This document shows, piece after piece, positions 36,984-48,814 of a DNA stretch of 64,000 bases. The notes below the pieces were generated by a model that worked only from the letters and a program-made list of their open reading frames with translations, made no database searches and was not told the DNA's origin. Location of the stretch: positions 124,001-188,000 of the forward strand of contig JACTAT010000330.1 in assembly GCA_014526335.1 (NCBI GenBank), in the 5' to 3' direction. The stretch comes from Chrysaora quinquecirrha (Eukaryota; Cnidaria; Scyphozoa; Semaeostomeae; Pelagiidae). The stretch's first letter is position 1. Each line of letters opens with the position of its first letter. The position numbers were made by a program, and so were the translations under genes.

Positions 36984-37964
36984 TTAGTAGGCGCTCCATG
37001 GGCGGCTGGGAATAGCTGTAGTTGTAGCTAAGATACTAGGGATCGAGTGTATAGACGATATGGGGGTTCTTATATACTGCTGGTAACAGTCACTTGACCA
37101 GCGACCAAGGGACTTAATCAGCCAGTCTGGCGTCCCGGCTGCTGCGGCTGTTGTGGCCGCACCAATACGAAAACTATGGGAAGAGTATTGACCTATAATG
37201 TTGGAAGTTTTAAGTAATTGTTTAAGTATATCTGATAAGGTTTGACGTGTAAGGTAAGAGTTATCACTAAACATGAAGGCTGGTTTGGAACTTTCCGTAC
37301 AGTTTTGCAGATGATGTTGTAATGCGCGAAGAGGACAGATACTGGTTCCAGATGCTGCTAGACGGATCTCTTGACCATTTCGAAATGGGTCTGTCTTTGA
37401 GATTTTCAGTGTTATAACGGCTTCGGTTGCCAAGAGCTTGATGTCGCGAACTAATAACGTAGATTGAATATCATAATGATCTTTATTCGGCGAGCAAAAT
37501 TCAGAAGAACGGAGAAAACCGAAGAACGCTGTTGTGAATGCTGCCCATAGCATGACTTGATCATAGTTATTCATTTCCGATGCTCTCAAGTTCTCTTTGA
37601 GGATCTTCATGTGGTGTATTGTAATTGGCAGCCGTTTGCCTCTCGTGGAAGGACCCTTTGTTCGTTTTATACCCCTAAGGAGCTGGCGTAATTGGTGCAT
37701 ACTTTGAAATTCAGATCTATAGCCTAGTTCAATATGCCGGTGACGTAATGCTGCAAGATACGTTTGAATGGTTTTATAGCTGACGGAACTTGCCAAGAAG
37801 GTGGTGAATAAGCGCATTGAGTACTCCTGAAGCGGGTAGGGCACCAATTGGAATCTTTCACAAAAGTCTTGAAATGCTCGCTGGCCTTGCTCATAAGTGC
37901 GTCTGCTTGATGTTGAGATTGACATGCGTTGTAGGAACTGCATATCTAATTTTAACAATTCCAT
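36984..37964 (-). CDS. Tyrosine recombinase of the YR retrotransposon
   Basis: Uninterrupted 326-residue ORF. The N-terminal ~100 residues form a SAM-like DNA-binding region (SSRRTYEQGQRAFQDFC, then YLAALRHRHIELG). The catalytic domain shows the R-H-x-x-R-Y pattern: Arg in FFGFLRSSEF, HSFRIGAAT (H and second R), and Tyr in the LGRWSSDCYQQYI region. In this class of element the recombinase integrates a circular DNA intermediate and replaces the DDE integrase. It is the only ORF of the element without a frameshift. Length and motifs are normal for DIRS/Ngaro recombinases. Confidence 0.9.
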   Translation of the reverse strand: MELLKLDMQFLQRMSISTSSRRTYEQGQRAFQDFCERFQLVPYPLQEYSMRLFTTFLASSVSYKTIQTYLAALRHRHIELGYRSEFQSMHQLRQLLRGIKRTKGPSTRGKRLPITIHHMKILKENLRASEMNNYDQVMLWAAFTTAFFGFLRSSEFCSPNKDHYDIQSTLLVRDIKLLATEAVITLKISKTDPFRNGQEIRLAASGTSICPLRALQHHLQNCTESSKPAFMFSDNSYLTRQTLSDILKQLLKTSNIIGQYSSHSFRIGAATTAAAAGTPDWLIKSLGRWSSDCYQQYIRTPISSIHSIPSILATTTAIPSRPWSAY

Positions 37965-39535
37965 ACCTGATGTGGAACTTGAGTTGCAACCGTTTCGGCT
38001 GTAGGTGCTAACTGACGAAACCTTTGCATCTGCAAACGAGAAAGGCTATCAGCGATGCTATTTTGAACCCCCGGAATGTGCTTTATATTCAACGTGAATT
38101 CATGCGTCGCAGTTAGAAAAACATTTTTCGAAGTAAGCTGGATATATCCGCAGACTTGCAAGAGCCTGTAGACCAAATTTTTACAACTGCCTCGTTGTCG
38201 CAGTGACACAATAAACGCTTTTTGTGAAACGATTTGGCCCAGATGAAACAAGTTACCCATATCGGGAAGAGCTCTTTCCACTGAATTGATTTTGATTGTG
38301 AATGGTCAGGCCACGGACAAGCAATCCACTTGCCATCAAAGAATATCCCGAAACCCGTGCCTGAGGCGTCCGTGAATAGATTGATGTCCGGGGAGTATGT
38401 GATGTTCTTGTCCAAGATGGAATATTTCCCGTTCCAAGTAGGGAGGTATTCGATCCACCAGCTGATATCTTCACGTGCTGGTTTGTTTAGGGAAATATGA
38501 TGGCTTAATTTCTGCACTGAGGTTGATAAATCTATCAGCCGGCGATACATATGAATGACAGTTTCCCGATTAATGATAACAACTCACGCTTAGTGCATTT
38601 CTTTTTTGACGACCAAGAATGTAACAATGACAGTGTGTCTGTTAGTTTATCAGCTGGTAGTTTCAGCTGCATTTGCTCGCTGACTATCTCTATACCTAAA
38701 TAGGTTATCGATTTCGTCGGTTCAACAATCTTATCTGGGGCCAGAGGTACGCCTAGTTTGTTGAAAATGCGTATAGTCGTTTGCAAACGATCGGAACACA
38801 ATGAGGAATCCGGGGGGCCAGCTAGGAAGAAATCATCCAAATAATGTGTACTATCAATAATGTTATAATTGTGTTTCATAATCCATAACAAGACTTCAGC
38901 AAGTTGAGTAAAGCGATTAACAGATGACCTTAGGCCAAATGGCAAGCAAAGATCAACAAAATATAATCCATAAACGAAAACCCCAGTAAATGCCAATCAT
39001 CTGGGTGCACTGGGCAAATTCTAAACGCGCTCTTTATATCAACTTTAGCCATTAGGGCTCCAGAACCAAGGGTTGATACAATATTCACGGCCTCGTCAAA
39101 ATGATTAAAATTAACTGTTGCCTCGGAATCATCGATGAAGTCATTAATTGAAAGACCTTTCGGAGAAGATAAGTCTGTTATAATTCGAAATTTACCGGCT
39201 TCCTTCTTGGGTACTATACCAATGGGTGACGTACGTAGATCTGGGAAGGGTGAATAAGTAAATGGGCCTGCAACCCGGCCTGCTTTGAGTTCAATGAGTA
39301 TATTATCTGCTATCGCTGTGGGATTGTCTGCAGCAGACTTCAAATTTTTTGTAATATTGAAAAAGTCTGGACCCTTATAACCAATTTTAAAACCATTTGT
39401 TAAGCTACATAATAAGTTATTTGCTTTTGCCTTATCAGGATAATCGATGAGTTCTAACGACAATTGATCAATCTTGATAGGTGTAATTGGATCCCTAGGA
39501 ATGGGATTAAAGTTTATTTTCAGCTCGTTTACATA
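37952..39535 (-). pseudogene. RT-RNase H region of the YR retrotransposon, frameshifted
   Basis: RT is recognisable from DLRTSPIGIVPKKEAGKFRI and VDIKSAFRICPVHPDDWHLL, then after a frameshift FVDLCLPFGLRS and the catalytic box HYLDDFFLAG (~38.84 kb). RNase H follows in other frames: LFTDASGTGFG, QWKELFPI, CHCDNEAV (acidic catalytic residues) and IPGVQNSIADSLSR. Three further frame changes lie near 38.95, 38.54 and 38.2 kb. Family and order are clear; this copy's polyprotein cannot be made without correction, or the shifts are assembly errors. Confidence 0.85.
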
Positions 39536-40775
39536 ATGTTCCTGCGTGAGGGCCTCCGCATCTGTTGCACATGTGTTTGAAGGGGCATTGATCGTTTCTA
39601 CAGGCCCCAGTGTTGAAAAATCTGCACCTCTCTGTGCTGGTTCTTTGGCTGTTGTTAGTTGCGCTGTTGTTAGTGTAGAGAAACTGTGGCCTGTTGAAAT
39701 TTTGACTTGTTGGGTTGCGAAAGGTTTGGGGACGAAAAGACTCATTTGGGCAGTTGTTTGCATAATGGCCTGGTTGTGAGCATTTATAACAGGTAGGGTT
39801 GGTTGACGTATTTTGAGGGCTCTGAGGAACTTTGTCAATGCATATTCGTCTATTCTTGCCCAGGACAAAGACTTATTTATGGCCATTGTCATACGAAATG
39901 CAATATCATAACTATGCCACTGATGAAAGTTGTAATTGCGGGCAAAGAAGCAGATTGACTCCTGGTAGGCCAGAAGCTCAGTTGCCTTTGAAGGGTGAAA
40001 GTGGACCATCCCCCGAATGAAGATGTTCCAAGCTTCTAGCCAGGACTGAAAGTTGGATATCTTTTGACTTTTCTTGTTTGTGGTGGTGAGGAAATACTGT
40101 CATTATCAGTAACTTTGACAGCAATGTTTTGGCCTGGGTTTATAGCTGAATCATAAAGGGAGCTAGTTAGCAGCGAGTGAAATTCGATGTATTCCTGGTT
40201 TTTTAAAGCTTTTATGGTCTTCTGGGACATTGGGGGTAGGTTATTAATACTTGAGTAGAAAATCGGCGCATTTGAATTACCTGCTTGGAGTGAGCTGGTC
40301 TGCAAGGACTGGATAGGTGCTGAATTTGCATTTGATGGCTCCAGGGAAGCTCATTTGGCTCCGCAATAACGGAAGCTGGAGATAGAGGGGCATTCTGTAT
40401 TGAAGACACAGGCCTAACAGTGTTGTCGCTTGTTGAAATTCTTCCGCTGCCTCTGATTTCTTCTTGGATCAAGGCCCGTAAATCCTGCCTAGATAGCTGG
40501 ACAACATCTGATTCATTTGATGATGTACGCTCTGGTTCTGGGCTTGTAGATCTAACTGACGAAGCTGAGTTGTTTTCTGCCCCAGGGTGGAAATAATGCA
40601 GCAGACGTAATGCGAGTATGTTTCTTCCTCCTGTTGTCGGTAGGCCATATTTTGCAGCTCGAAGACGTAGAGTGTCTCTAGCAAGGCGGCACCAATCTTC
40701 ATAGGATTTCTTGCTATCAGATTCCCTAGAGCGTTGTTGCTCATTGCCAATCCGCTTTGACTTGGCTGGAGGCAT
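39535..40775 (-). pseudogene. gag-like region of the YR retrotransposon, frameshifted
   Basis: Starts with a 187-codon ORF (40212-40775). Its first ~55 residues include a SAP-like helix pair (LRLRAAKYGLPTTGGRNILA), a DNA-binding motif. The reading moves to 40036-40305 (QEYIEFHSLLTSSLYDS), then to FQSWLEAWNIFIRG and FHPSKATELLAYQESI, the region typical of DIRS-group gag. A third frame holds a CCHC knuckle (CYKCSQPGHYANNC, 39750-39791) and a CCCH-type segment (CRFFNTGACRNDQCPFKH) followed by CNRCGGPHAGTLC (39535-39626). At least three frame changes. Gag would bind element RNA/DNA in particles. Confidence 0.75.
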
Positions 40776-40800
40776 GATGCTAATACGACTAATCTTGACT

Positions 40801-40985
40801 GTAACTTCGGAACGAAAAGTAATGTAGGCAGAACCCTAACAATTTGTGAAGACAAGGAAGGCGGATGGACAGCATGGTCCAATACGCAACGGAGGATGTA
40901 GGGGGCATGGACCCGAGAGACTAACCGCAATTATGACCAAATATGGCCTTGGCGTTAAAACAGTTGTACTACGTAAAACATGGTA
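40801..40985 (-). repeat. Split direct repeat A1 (5' end of the YR element)
   Basis: 185 bp, same as A2 at 36167-36351. Marks the upstream end on the minus strand; Gypsy sequence resumes just after it (AAGCTCCATTGCAGAG). Confidence 0.88.
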
Positions 40986-42080
40986 TTTAAGCTCCATTGC
41001 AGAGTATTAGACAGGGTTTTTCAGCACCAATCTAGCAAAGAGAGTAACCTAGGGTTTTTAAATTGAAATATACTAAAAAAAGGTCGGAGAACACGATTCC
41101 AAGATGTAAGATTTGTAACTCTTCCTCAATGCCGATGGAACTAGTTTCAATCAATTTCATCCATCTTGAAAGATCTGTTGATGGACATCAATGTAGATAT
41201 CAATATATCCTTGTCCTTGGTTTATAACTTTACAATATTTGTGCAAGTATACCCGACCAGAAAGAAAAAGCTAGAACAGTAGAGAGTTAATTGTTCAATG
41301 ATTTCTTCCTACTATTTTGTTTCCCCGAGAAAATTCTACGTGACCAAGGTAAGGAGTTTGAGAACAAGCTATTTAACGATATTTGAACAGCGGAAACTGC
41401 TAAACCGACAAAGGCAGAACTTGTCAGTAAATGGTTGGATAAAATGAAGCAAGCACACCGTATCGCTGCTGACTATGCCTTCAAATCTCGAGAATCTGCA
41501 AAGAAGCAGTATGACAAACACATTCATCATGTTGGAGTTGGACTGCACCCAGGTGATAGTGTCTTGATGCGCAATTTAACACCTCGTCAAGCATCTAATA
41601 AGCTTTGCTCGTACTGGGAGGATAAAGTGCATAGTATCCAAAGCCGTATAGGAGATGGTCCAAGTAACGTTGTTTATCCTGAAGATAAGAATTGTTGCCG
41701 CACCCGTACACTTCATCGGAATTTACCTCTACTCTGCAATATGCTCAACGAGCTCAGCCAGAAGGAATAATGAAAAAACGTGCTGCTCAAAGAGCAGCTG
41801 AAGAAACATCTTGTGTAAGTGATAATGACTCAGAAGCTGAGGAAATTCCCAGCATTTCTACCAGTACAGCATTCCGACTCAGCCCTCCAATAAGGAACTT
41901 TCTTCAGAGCAAACTACTGACACCGATCAGCCAAGAACACATACACAACATCACCGGAAACTGATTCGGATTATGGTTTACCTGGCCCAAGTCAATTGTC
42001 GCCACTAGCTTCATCGTGTAGTCCTTCTGTGGACTCAGAAAATTCAGAAATGTCGCAGGATCAACAAACTAAAAGGCTAT
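40986..42080 (+). pseudogene. Ty3/Gypsy-like remnant, 3' part, unit C
   Basis: Resumes at the equivalent of 17648 in unit B: integrase core fragments (DQGKEFENKLF), then the integrase C-terminal ORF at 41435-41770 (QYDKHIHH, GDSVLMRN). About 1,045 bp present in unit B (16603-17647: end of RT, RNase H, zinc finger) are missing here and replaced by the YR element. Confidence 0.78.
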
Positions 42081-43094
42081 AACATCATCGCAATGCGCCT
42101 GTCTTCTTGAATTACGGACATCTTGGTGTTCCATACAATGTAGCTAAAGCATGCAAATGTTCAACCATTGCAAGTCTACATGCTACATCCATTATATACT
42201 TGAGGAATTTCTATGTTTCATGTTACCAGTCTTAAACTGTATCTACGTTGCTACGTTCTTCGCTCAGTTCGTTCATGTTAATATGCAATTTTCATTGTCT
42301 TTGATAAAGATACAATTGGTATGACAGCACAAGGAATATGTGGTTGTTATTGAATTTAGAAAATTGGAGACTGGCCATCACCAAGCTTGGCTTTCGCCGT
42401 GTATTTGTGACTACAGAGTAGGACTTTAACTTTGTTGTTGTTTTTAGGAGTTGTTTCAAGAATCAAACAGTAATTGTTTTCAATTTTTCTTCGCACCTTG
42501 CAGATGTTGTGCAGAACATTTTTAAAGAAGAAGAAACTGTGAGGGACCCCCCTCAAAAGCTGAAGACGGATTACTTGAGTACTGTCATGCGTTCTATTAT
42601 ATTGACATTTGGAAACTGAACCGGACGCTAGAACAGACTTGCTCGTATATATCGTTTCTTGTCATCGTTTATTCATGTGATAAAATATTGACAGCTTGAA
42701 ACGATGTAAAAATTCGAATCGATCCTGCTTCCCAAGAAAGGGTATTGTTGCCAAAGATAACATAATCGAAAACGCCTATCTAGAAGAGCTTTATCAAGCA
42801 GCGAATTTCAAATCAAACTTGACAGAGAAGCGTTCGACATCCGATGCCTTCGTTAAACAACTCTTTTCCACAACTATATTTTAAAAACAACAATAAATAG
42901 GAAACATCAAAACGTAACAATGATAAAAACGCGATTGCAAGATATGAAAATTGCAAAACTCTGTCACGTCAAGTCTACCTGGACCTCTTTAGGTAGCAAA
43001 TATCAAGCACTGGAACTCTACATCAAAAAATGCAGATATAATATCTCCCTGCTCAGCAATACAATAACAGCAATACTTAACATCACAAGATTAA
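42081..43094. other. Intron sequence, unit C
   Basis: Equivalent of 18741-19750; only short ORFs. No gene recognised. Confidence 0.4.
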
Positions 43095-43098
43095 AGAG

Positions 43099-43825
43099 TT
43101 GTTTGCTTTGAAACAACTAAATGACCGTGATGATATTCTGATTGAATTTTCAAACAAAACAAAGGTGGTCGTTCTATGGTATGGAGAGAAGATATTCATT
43201 CAAGAAATTCAAAGCTTCTTACAGACTCCTACCAAGTCCTGTCAAAGTACCCAAACAAGTCGTGCAGTCATAGAAGAAATTAAAAGCCACAGCGTTGGCA
43301 CCAATGCATCAACGTTTTTATCTCTAACGTTCTTGAACTCAATTTTTCTAAATGCTTAAAGAAGATTCATAAAATTAACAACCCAAATCGTTTAATCGTA
43401 TCAGTTGTTTCCTTTCTAGAATCGCAAATGGCAATTACCTCGATTCTATATTGGCTCTCATTGTTCTAAACCTTCCATCCTTTGTTTGAGAGTCGTCTAA
43501 TGGTCTAGGTAACTCCAAAGACGTTCAATTTAGAGGACCAAAAAGATACTTCTTCAGCATTGATGTTGAATCCCTGTACACATGCATTCCTCACAACCAT
43601 GGCTTCGAAGCATTCTCTTTATTAGTAAATGACAACAACCAGATCCGTCAACTTTAGTGCTACTCCATCTTGCTAAATTAGTGCTCACAACCAACTTAGC
43701 TATTCTTTTTTTACTTCAAAAAAGGTAGTTTTTCTTTCAAAACCTCCGGTGTGACATTTCAAAGCAAACTTGATGCAAGCCACTGGGGGATTCTTGGCTA
43801 ACTTTTTTCGAGTATTGCACCCTTT
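43099..43825 (+). pseudogene. Penelope-like reverse transcriptase remnant, unit C
   Basis: Copy of 19755-20480 with the same DVESLYTCIPHNHGFEA motif and the same breaks, so it was inactive before units B and C separated. Confidence 0.6.
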
Positions 43826-44874
43826 GATTGACATTCTACAATCTACAAAATGATACTCCTAGCTAGATTCATTTCAAAGCCATTTGTTTGGTCGGAAATT
43901 TCAAAGGTCGATTTGTTTCTTTTGCTATTAAAAATCTGTCGGATAAAGTTACTTTCAACAGCGACTCAAGCTGAAAGCATGACCATTTCTTAAACCAACA
44001 TAGTCAAAATAATATGATGCCCTTGGCTAGACTAAAATTGCAAAAATATACCTTTGGCTAGACTTGAGTCCGAGACAGTATACCCTTGGGCGGGAACAAC
44101 ACTAGGTACCCTTACTATAGAAGAATCCCCTATAGAAGAAGGGTATCTTATTTCCGAGTCTTACAATGGTCGCCTTCCTTGTCTCTCTCTTTGGCTGATC
44201 TCCAAAATATCTTTCAATAAGCCAACGATGGTTATCTGGCAATTCACTCATACCATCAAAGAAGAAAGTTTTCTTTTACTCGTTAATGCAATATACTTGC
44301 AAAAAAAAACCAACAGATGCTAACAGCTTCCTTATGACTCATCGCATCAAAGAAAATGGAGGGACTTAATCCTCTATTCACATCACAACACCCAGTCTTC
44401 GTAGAATTTGTTCCATTTTTTGCGATTTCAGCTCTGAAGAAGCAGATATGACGTCTTACATAGGTATCCTTAAGATATCACCGGAGCAGCTCTCAACAAA
44501 GTAAAATATCTTACACAAGGAGACACCCTTATCCGTCAAAAATAACATTAGCAACGACGAGTCGACCGTTTTCGAAGAACGAGTTGGTGCTCGATATGTC
44601 ATGTTACTTATAGTAATGTTTAAACATTGCTTCAATACTATGCTCTACCGAACGTATGGTACATTTTTTCCCTTTAATGACAACAATTTTTCATGAACAT
44701 GAAAAAGTAAGCAAGAAGATTTTTTGTGATATATAGAATAAGAAAATTATCAGAAGAAGAAAATCAGGGTATAACGATGACAGAAAGGAATATCCTGAAC
44801 ATGAAGAATACAGTACACAAAAAATAATCAGTACAGACAACTGGAAAGAGATACTACGAAACAAGAGAACATAC

Positions 44875-45352
44875 CTGGTTTATCTGGATTCAATGCATAT
44901 GCTGGTCTTTGCACGTTCATAGATTCTGGTCTTCCTGGATAAGCATGATCAATGTCACCATTACCCACTTGAACGTACAATTCATTTGGAGCTGTGTGAC
45001 ATTTGATGAAGTAGTCTGTTCCCCATTTTATTGCATCTCGTATGTATGAATATTGACCAGCAGCTTTGTAAGCATCTTCAAACTGAATTGCACCCCATGA
45101 TAATACGGTCATAGACGATGCCATCGGAAAATTAAACTTAACGTAATCCCCAGCATCGTGGTATCCTCCTGTAAGGTCTTCACCATTGTGACCTTGATCA
45201 CCAAGAGAGGAATTTCCTCTCCATGATATTCTATTTGAATCTGGCAGTTGCCCAGACCTTTGTGCTTCGTAAAACAGAAGAGACTTACGCAAGACCTCAT
45301 CGTAGTGAAATTTGGTCGGACAGCCAGAAGAAGTTGACCCTGTAGTGGTTAC
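44875..45352 (-). CDS. GH9 cellulase N-terminal catalytic exon, unit C
   Basis: 478-nt exon, acceptor CATTTGTAG, phase 0 in, phase 1 out at donor CCAG/GTATGT. Encodes ~159 residues: VTTTGSTSSGCPTKFHYDEV, FYEAQRSGQLPDSNRISW, the catalytic GGYHDAGDYVKFNFPMA (nucleophile-activating Asp pair), IKWGTDYFIKCH and YALNPDKP(G). Joins in frame to 33459-34322 for a complete GH9 domain of ~447 residues, the usual size in animals. Preceded by the in-phase linker at 47475-47512. Confidence 0.9.
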
Positions 45353-47474
45353 CTACAAATGAAAAAGCTTTATAAAGAATATATATTCTATATATTTAAA
45401 ATAATGATAATAATATATAAATGAGAAAAATATCAGTAGTGGTGCGGTATGCGGCCAAGGGAAACCGAGCCAACAGGTTGTTCGTTCTTCATGAAACTCG
45501 TTCTCCAAAGCTGTTTAATGTGCAGGATCATGTTCTCAGCAGTTAAAATATGAGCATTTTTCAAGTGTAATCGTTTCTTGGAATTATTTTTACACAAATA
45601 TTACACAAACCACATCAGTAAAATTGAGTGCTGAATTCCAGGCTGAATTTATAGACGGAAAGAGTGTCTTAGCTTTTTCACTTCTTATTCCATGCAGAAG
45701 AGTCCCGAGAGAAGAGTTTCTTGATTTTTAGGAAAATGCATATAAAGTTTCTTAGAGTCAGTTGCTTATAAAAAATGAGTCCAACGTGAAGGAAAACAAT
45801 TAACAACTCCAAAGTCAAAACAGGTAAAAATACCGAATCGCATTTCTGTTGAAACCGTAATTGAGATACACTCTTCATGACAACCAGAGAATTTTATGTA
45901 AATATTATGTTGAAAGTGGTGCTAGGCTAAAAATTTTGGCTTATTTCTTAGCTAGCTGAATTACACCAGCCCTTTCATAATAAAATGAGTGATAAACTGC
46001 ATATAGATAGAGGGGCAATTCACTTGTTCTTTATCAAAATCTCGTTCAATCTGGCTGGAAAACCTAATGTTTTCATTCAAATCCCTTAGAAATACTTTTG
46101 CTTGTCTAAAAGCAACATACACCATATTGAAGAGTGACTGGCCCTTCCCCGGCCCTTCGATATAGATCGTATTGAGAGATACAAATCTGACACAGAAAGT
46201 TTTGTCAACAGCACTGAATGAATGTGACAACCAAGATGATGAAGTTTGCTGATGAAGATTATAAGATTAAAACGTTCAAATATGGGTCTATATATTTTAA
46301 TTTCTTTTGATAACCAAGTGTAGAAAACTCGGACTCGTGCAGAAATTTAAAAAGTCCTCCACTGTACTGATGATATCTCTCCGCCGTACTGAACAACACC
46401 CTGCACTGTACTGAATATCCTCTATTGTACTGATGGTATCCCTATACACTGTACTGATGATATCCCCCACCGTACTGATGATATCCCTCCACATTACTGA
46501 ACATCTTCCACTTAATTGATGATATCCCTCCACCGTACTGAACATCCTCCGCTGTAATGATGGTATCCCTCCTCTGTACTGATGGTATCCCTCCACTGTA
46601 CTGATGGTATCCCTCCACTGTACTGATGGTATCCCTACACTGTACTGAGGGTATCCCTCCACTGTACTGATGATTTCCCTCCACTGTACATCCTCCACCG
46701 AACTGATGATATCCCTCCACTGTACTGAACCTCCTCCACTGTACTGATGATATCCCTCCACCGTACTGATGATATCTCTCCACTGTACTGAATATCCTCC
46801 ACCGTACTGCACACCCACCACTGTATATACATTCCCCGTGGTGATTCAAACACTTGTGAACACGACAGATACTTCTTTTTATGAGTTTTATGACGTTACC
46901 AGACAAATTGCTGACATCAGCATGACTAAACTGCTTACAAATCTATATAAATTGATTCAAAAATTGAGATGAAACCATTCTTGTTGACTTAAGCATAAAA
47001 GGGACAACAAACAGGTTTTAAACCAGAAGTGCGTGAAAAAGCGACATATAACTGTAGTTTACAAAGTTGATGGCGTCTTCACTATAGAATCACTGATGTC
47101 GCAAAAATTGATCTTGATATTAATACAACGAAAGATCTTTCTTAGAGCTAACAAAATGAATATACAATCTATTAAAAAACAACACATGAGGAGATGAGAA
47201 ATATGGGCCTTTATGTTAACATTTTTATGCTGTGTTTTTTATTATATTTTTCACGTGCTATCTGAAAATAATTCACGATGACACATCTTGGAAAATGGAC
47301 CTTCAACTTTTGAAATGTCAGAATCTGAAGAGAGATTGAGATTTGGCAATTTCTTGGTTTTTTGCAGATATTTCCCTGTCTACTAAGAGTAGGTGCAAAT
47401 TTATGAGGAGATTATCACTTAAGAAATTTACAAAAATGAAGAAAGGAAGAGAAAGTGTAAAGGGTTCTATTTAC
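45353..47474. other. Intron, unit C (linker to GH9-N)
   Basis: Collinear with 3094-5165 and 22010-24086 but more diverged (small indels near 45.9 and 47.1 kb). Contains the VNTR at 46357-46830. No gene. Confidence 0.6.
46357..46830. repeat. VNTR, 19-22 bp unit
   Basis: Same family as 4101-4534 and 23020-23456 but with a different order of unit variants and more substitutions. Minus-strand ORFs across it are not considered genes. Confidence 0.9.
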
Positions 47475-47512
47475 CTTTGTACTCCTGTCCGTAGTAGTAA
47501 CTGTCGTTGCTT
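47475..47512 (-). CDS. Last Thr-rich linker exon, unit C
   Basis: 38 nt, acceptor TTATTAG, donor AAAG/GTAAAT; phase 1 in, 0 out. Encodes EATTVTTTDRSTK. Confidence 0.63.
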
Positions 47513-48285
47513 CTAATAACGGAAAAAAATGGAAAATTTTGTTTTGAAATGGTAACAATCTAATCTGAAACAAATCTCACGAAATTACAAAATATCTTAC
47601 AGCATCTTCTGAAGAATATAAAGTTACTTTATCTCTACATTGCTTAACCTAACATTAGACTTAGTACCGGGGATCGACTCACTGTAGTTGTGGATAGGGA
47701 CGTGCCGCCTAGGACACTAAATGCTTACCCATATTCATACCTAATTTCTGAAAATTTATATCCAAAATTATAACAAAGTCTCAAAAATTAACATCCAAAC
47801 TTATAAACGTACACTTCTTTATATATATATATTAAATTATGCTATTATATGTCAATTCAAATCAAGTTTCATCAGGAAAATAAGACCATTGTTTGCAAAG
47901 TTTATACCGATTCTCGAGAAATCAATACCATTATTTATATCAAATTTCAGAAAATTAAGACACTTTTTTATACAAAAATCATGAAAAATGATACCCTCTT
48001 GGGCGCCACGTCCCCAGTACCCAACATATATTTAGTACCCCCTGTGCGTCTCTGCAGTGATAAGTCTCTGGAATTAAGAACAAAAATTTTACACTTCTCA
48101 TAAATAATGCTCTAACGATGAAATGTAAGTAGCTTCGTGCTCGAGTTAGTATTCCAAACGATAGTTCTAAGGAGTGTCGTAACTGAAGAGTCATTTGGTG
48201 TAAAGTATTCTTTAAGTTTCCGGCGTTACAGTGCAGTGCAAGATCCGTTTATTGAATACGATTTAGAACTTAACCATAGAATTAC

Positions 48286-48357
48286 CTGGCGTTGTAGTTG
48301 TAGTTGCTTCCGTAGTAGAAGTACTTGTGTCCGTAGTACTAGAAGTACTCGTGGTAG
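48286..48357 (-). CDS. Thr/Ser-rich linker exon, unit C
   Basis: 72 nt, phases 1-1, acceptor CATCGACAG, donor CCAG/GTAATT. Encodes ATTSTSSTTDTSTSTTEA then TTTTTP. Confidence 0.62.
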
Positions 48358-48512
48358 CTGTCGATGAAAAGATTGTTTCGAAATAGTAACAATCCACTCC
48401 GACACAAATCTCACGAAATTACAAAATATTTTACATTATCTTCTGAAGAATGTACAGTTACTGTATCGCTACATTGCTAAACTTAAGATTATACTTAGTA
48501 TGGGGGGGGGGG

Positions 48513-48814
48513 TTGGATTTTGTGTTGAAAATTAATTGCCGGGGGTCCCAATTAGCGGGGGGTTGGATTTTCGTTGAATTTATTTCAAAGTTGTTCTCCT
48601 TCCCAGACTCAATTTTATCTTATTTTGTCTATGCAAGACTGGTATCTATTTATTTTGTGATCTTGAATACTCTGATATGAATTTTCAATACGCGTCACTT
48701 ACGCGAAGTTGAAAAATTTAATAAGCGGGGGGGTCCTAATAAGAGCGGGGGGGGGTTGGAAAAATTTTCAAAAATTAATTAGCGGGGGGGGACGGCAATT
48801 GGGCACCTAAGAGT
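48513..48814. mobile_element. MITE-like element, relative of 2398-2769
   Basis: G-rich stretch whose right end (GGCAATTGGGCACCTAAGAG) matches inverted the end of the element at 2398-2769, along with the GGTCCTAATAAGAGCGG block. The left end is lost in a poly-G run. It interrupts a linker module. Confidence 0.55.

Larger units (their letters stand above)
35521..40985 (-). mobile_element. YR retrotransposon (DIRS order, PAT/Ngaro-type split direct repeats)
   Basis: Complete element on the minus strand with the order A1 - gag/RT/RNase H/YR - B1 - A2 - B2. A1 (40801-40985) and A2 (36167-36351) are both 185 bp; B1 (36352-36944) and B2 (35521-36113) are both 593 bp, with no difference noticed between the pairs. 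This split-direct-repeat layout with a tyrosine recombinase and no DDE integrase or LTRs defines PAT/Ngaro-type elements. No methyltransferase was recognised, which favours Ngaro-like. Absent from the equivalent site in unit B, so it arrived after the B/C duplication. No target duplication. Confidence 0.88.

Noticed and set aside
1372..45352. Bacterial cellulase contamination or recent transfer
   Set aside because: Coding is split by introns with consensus splice sites, and the motifs and length fit animal GH9 domains.
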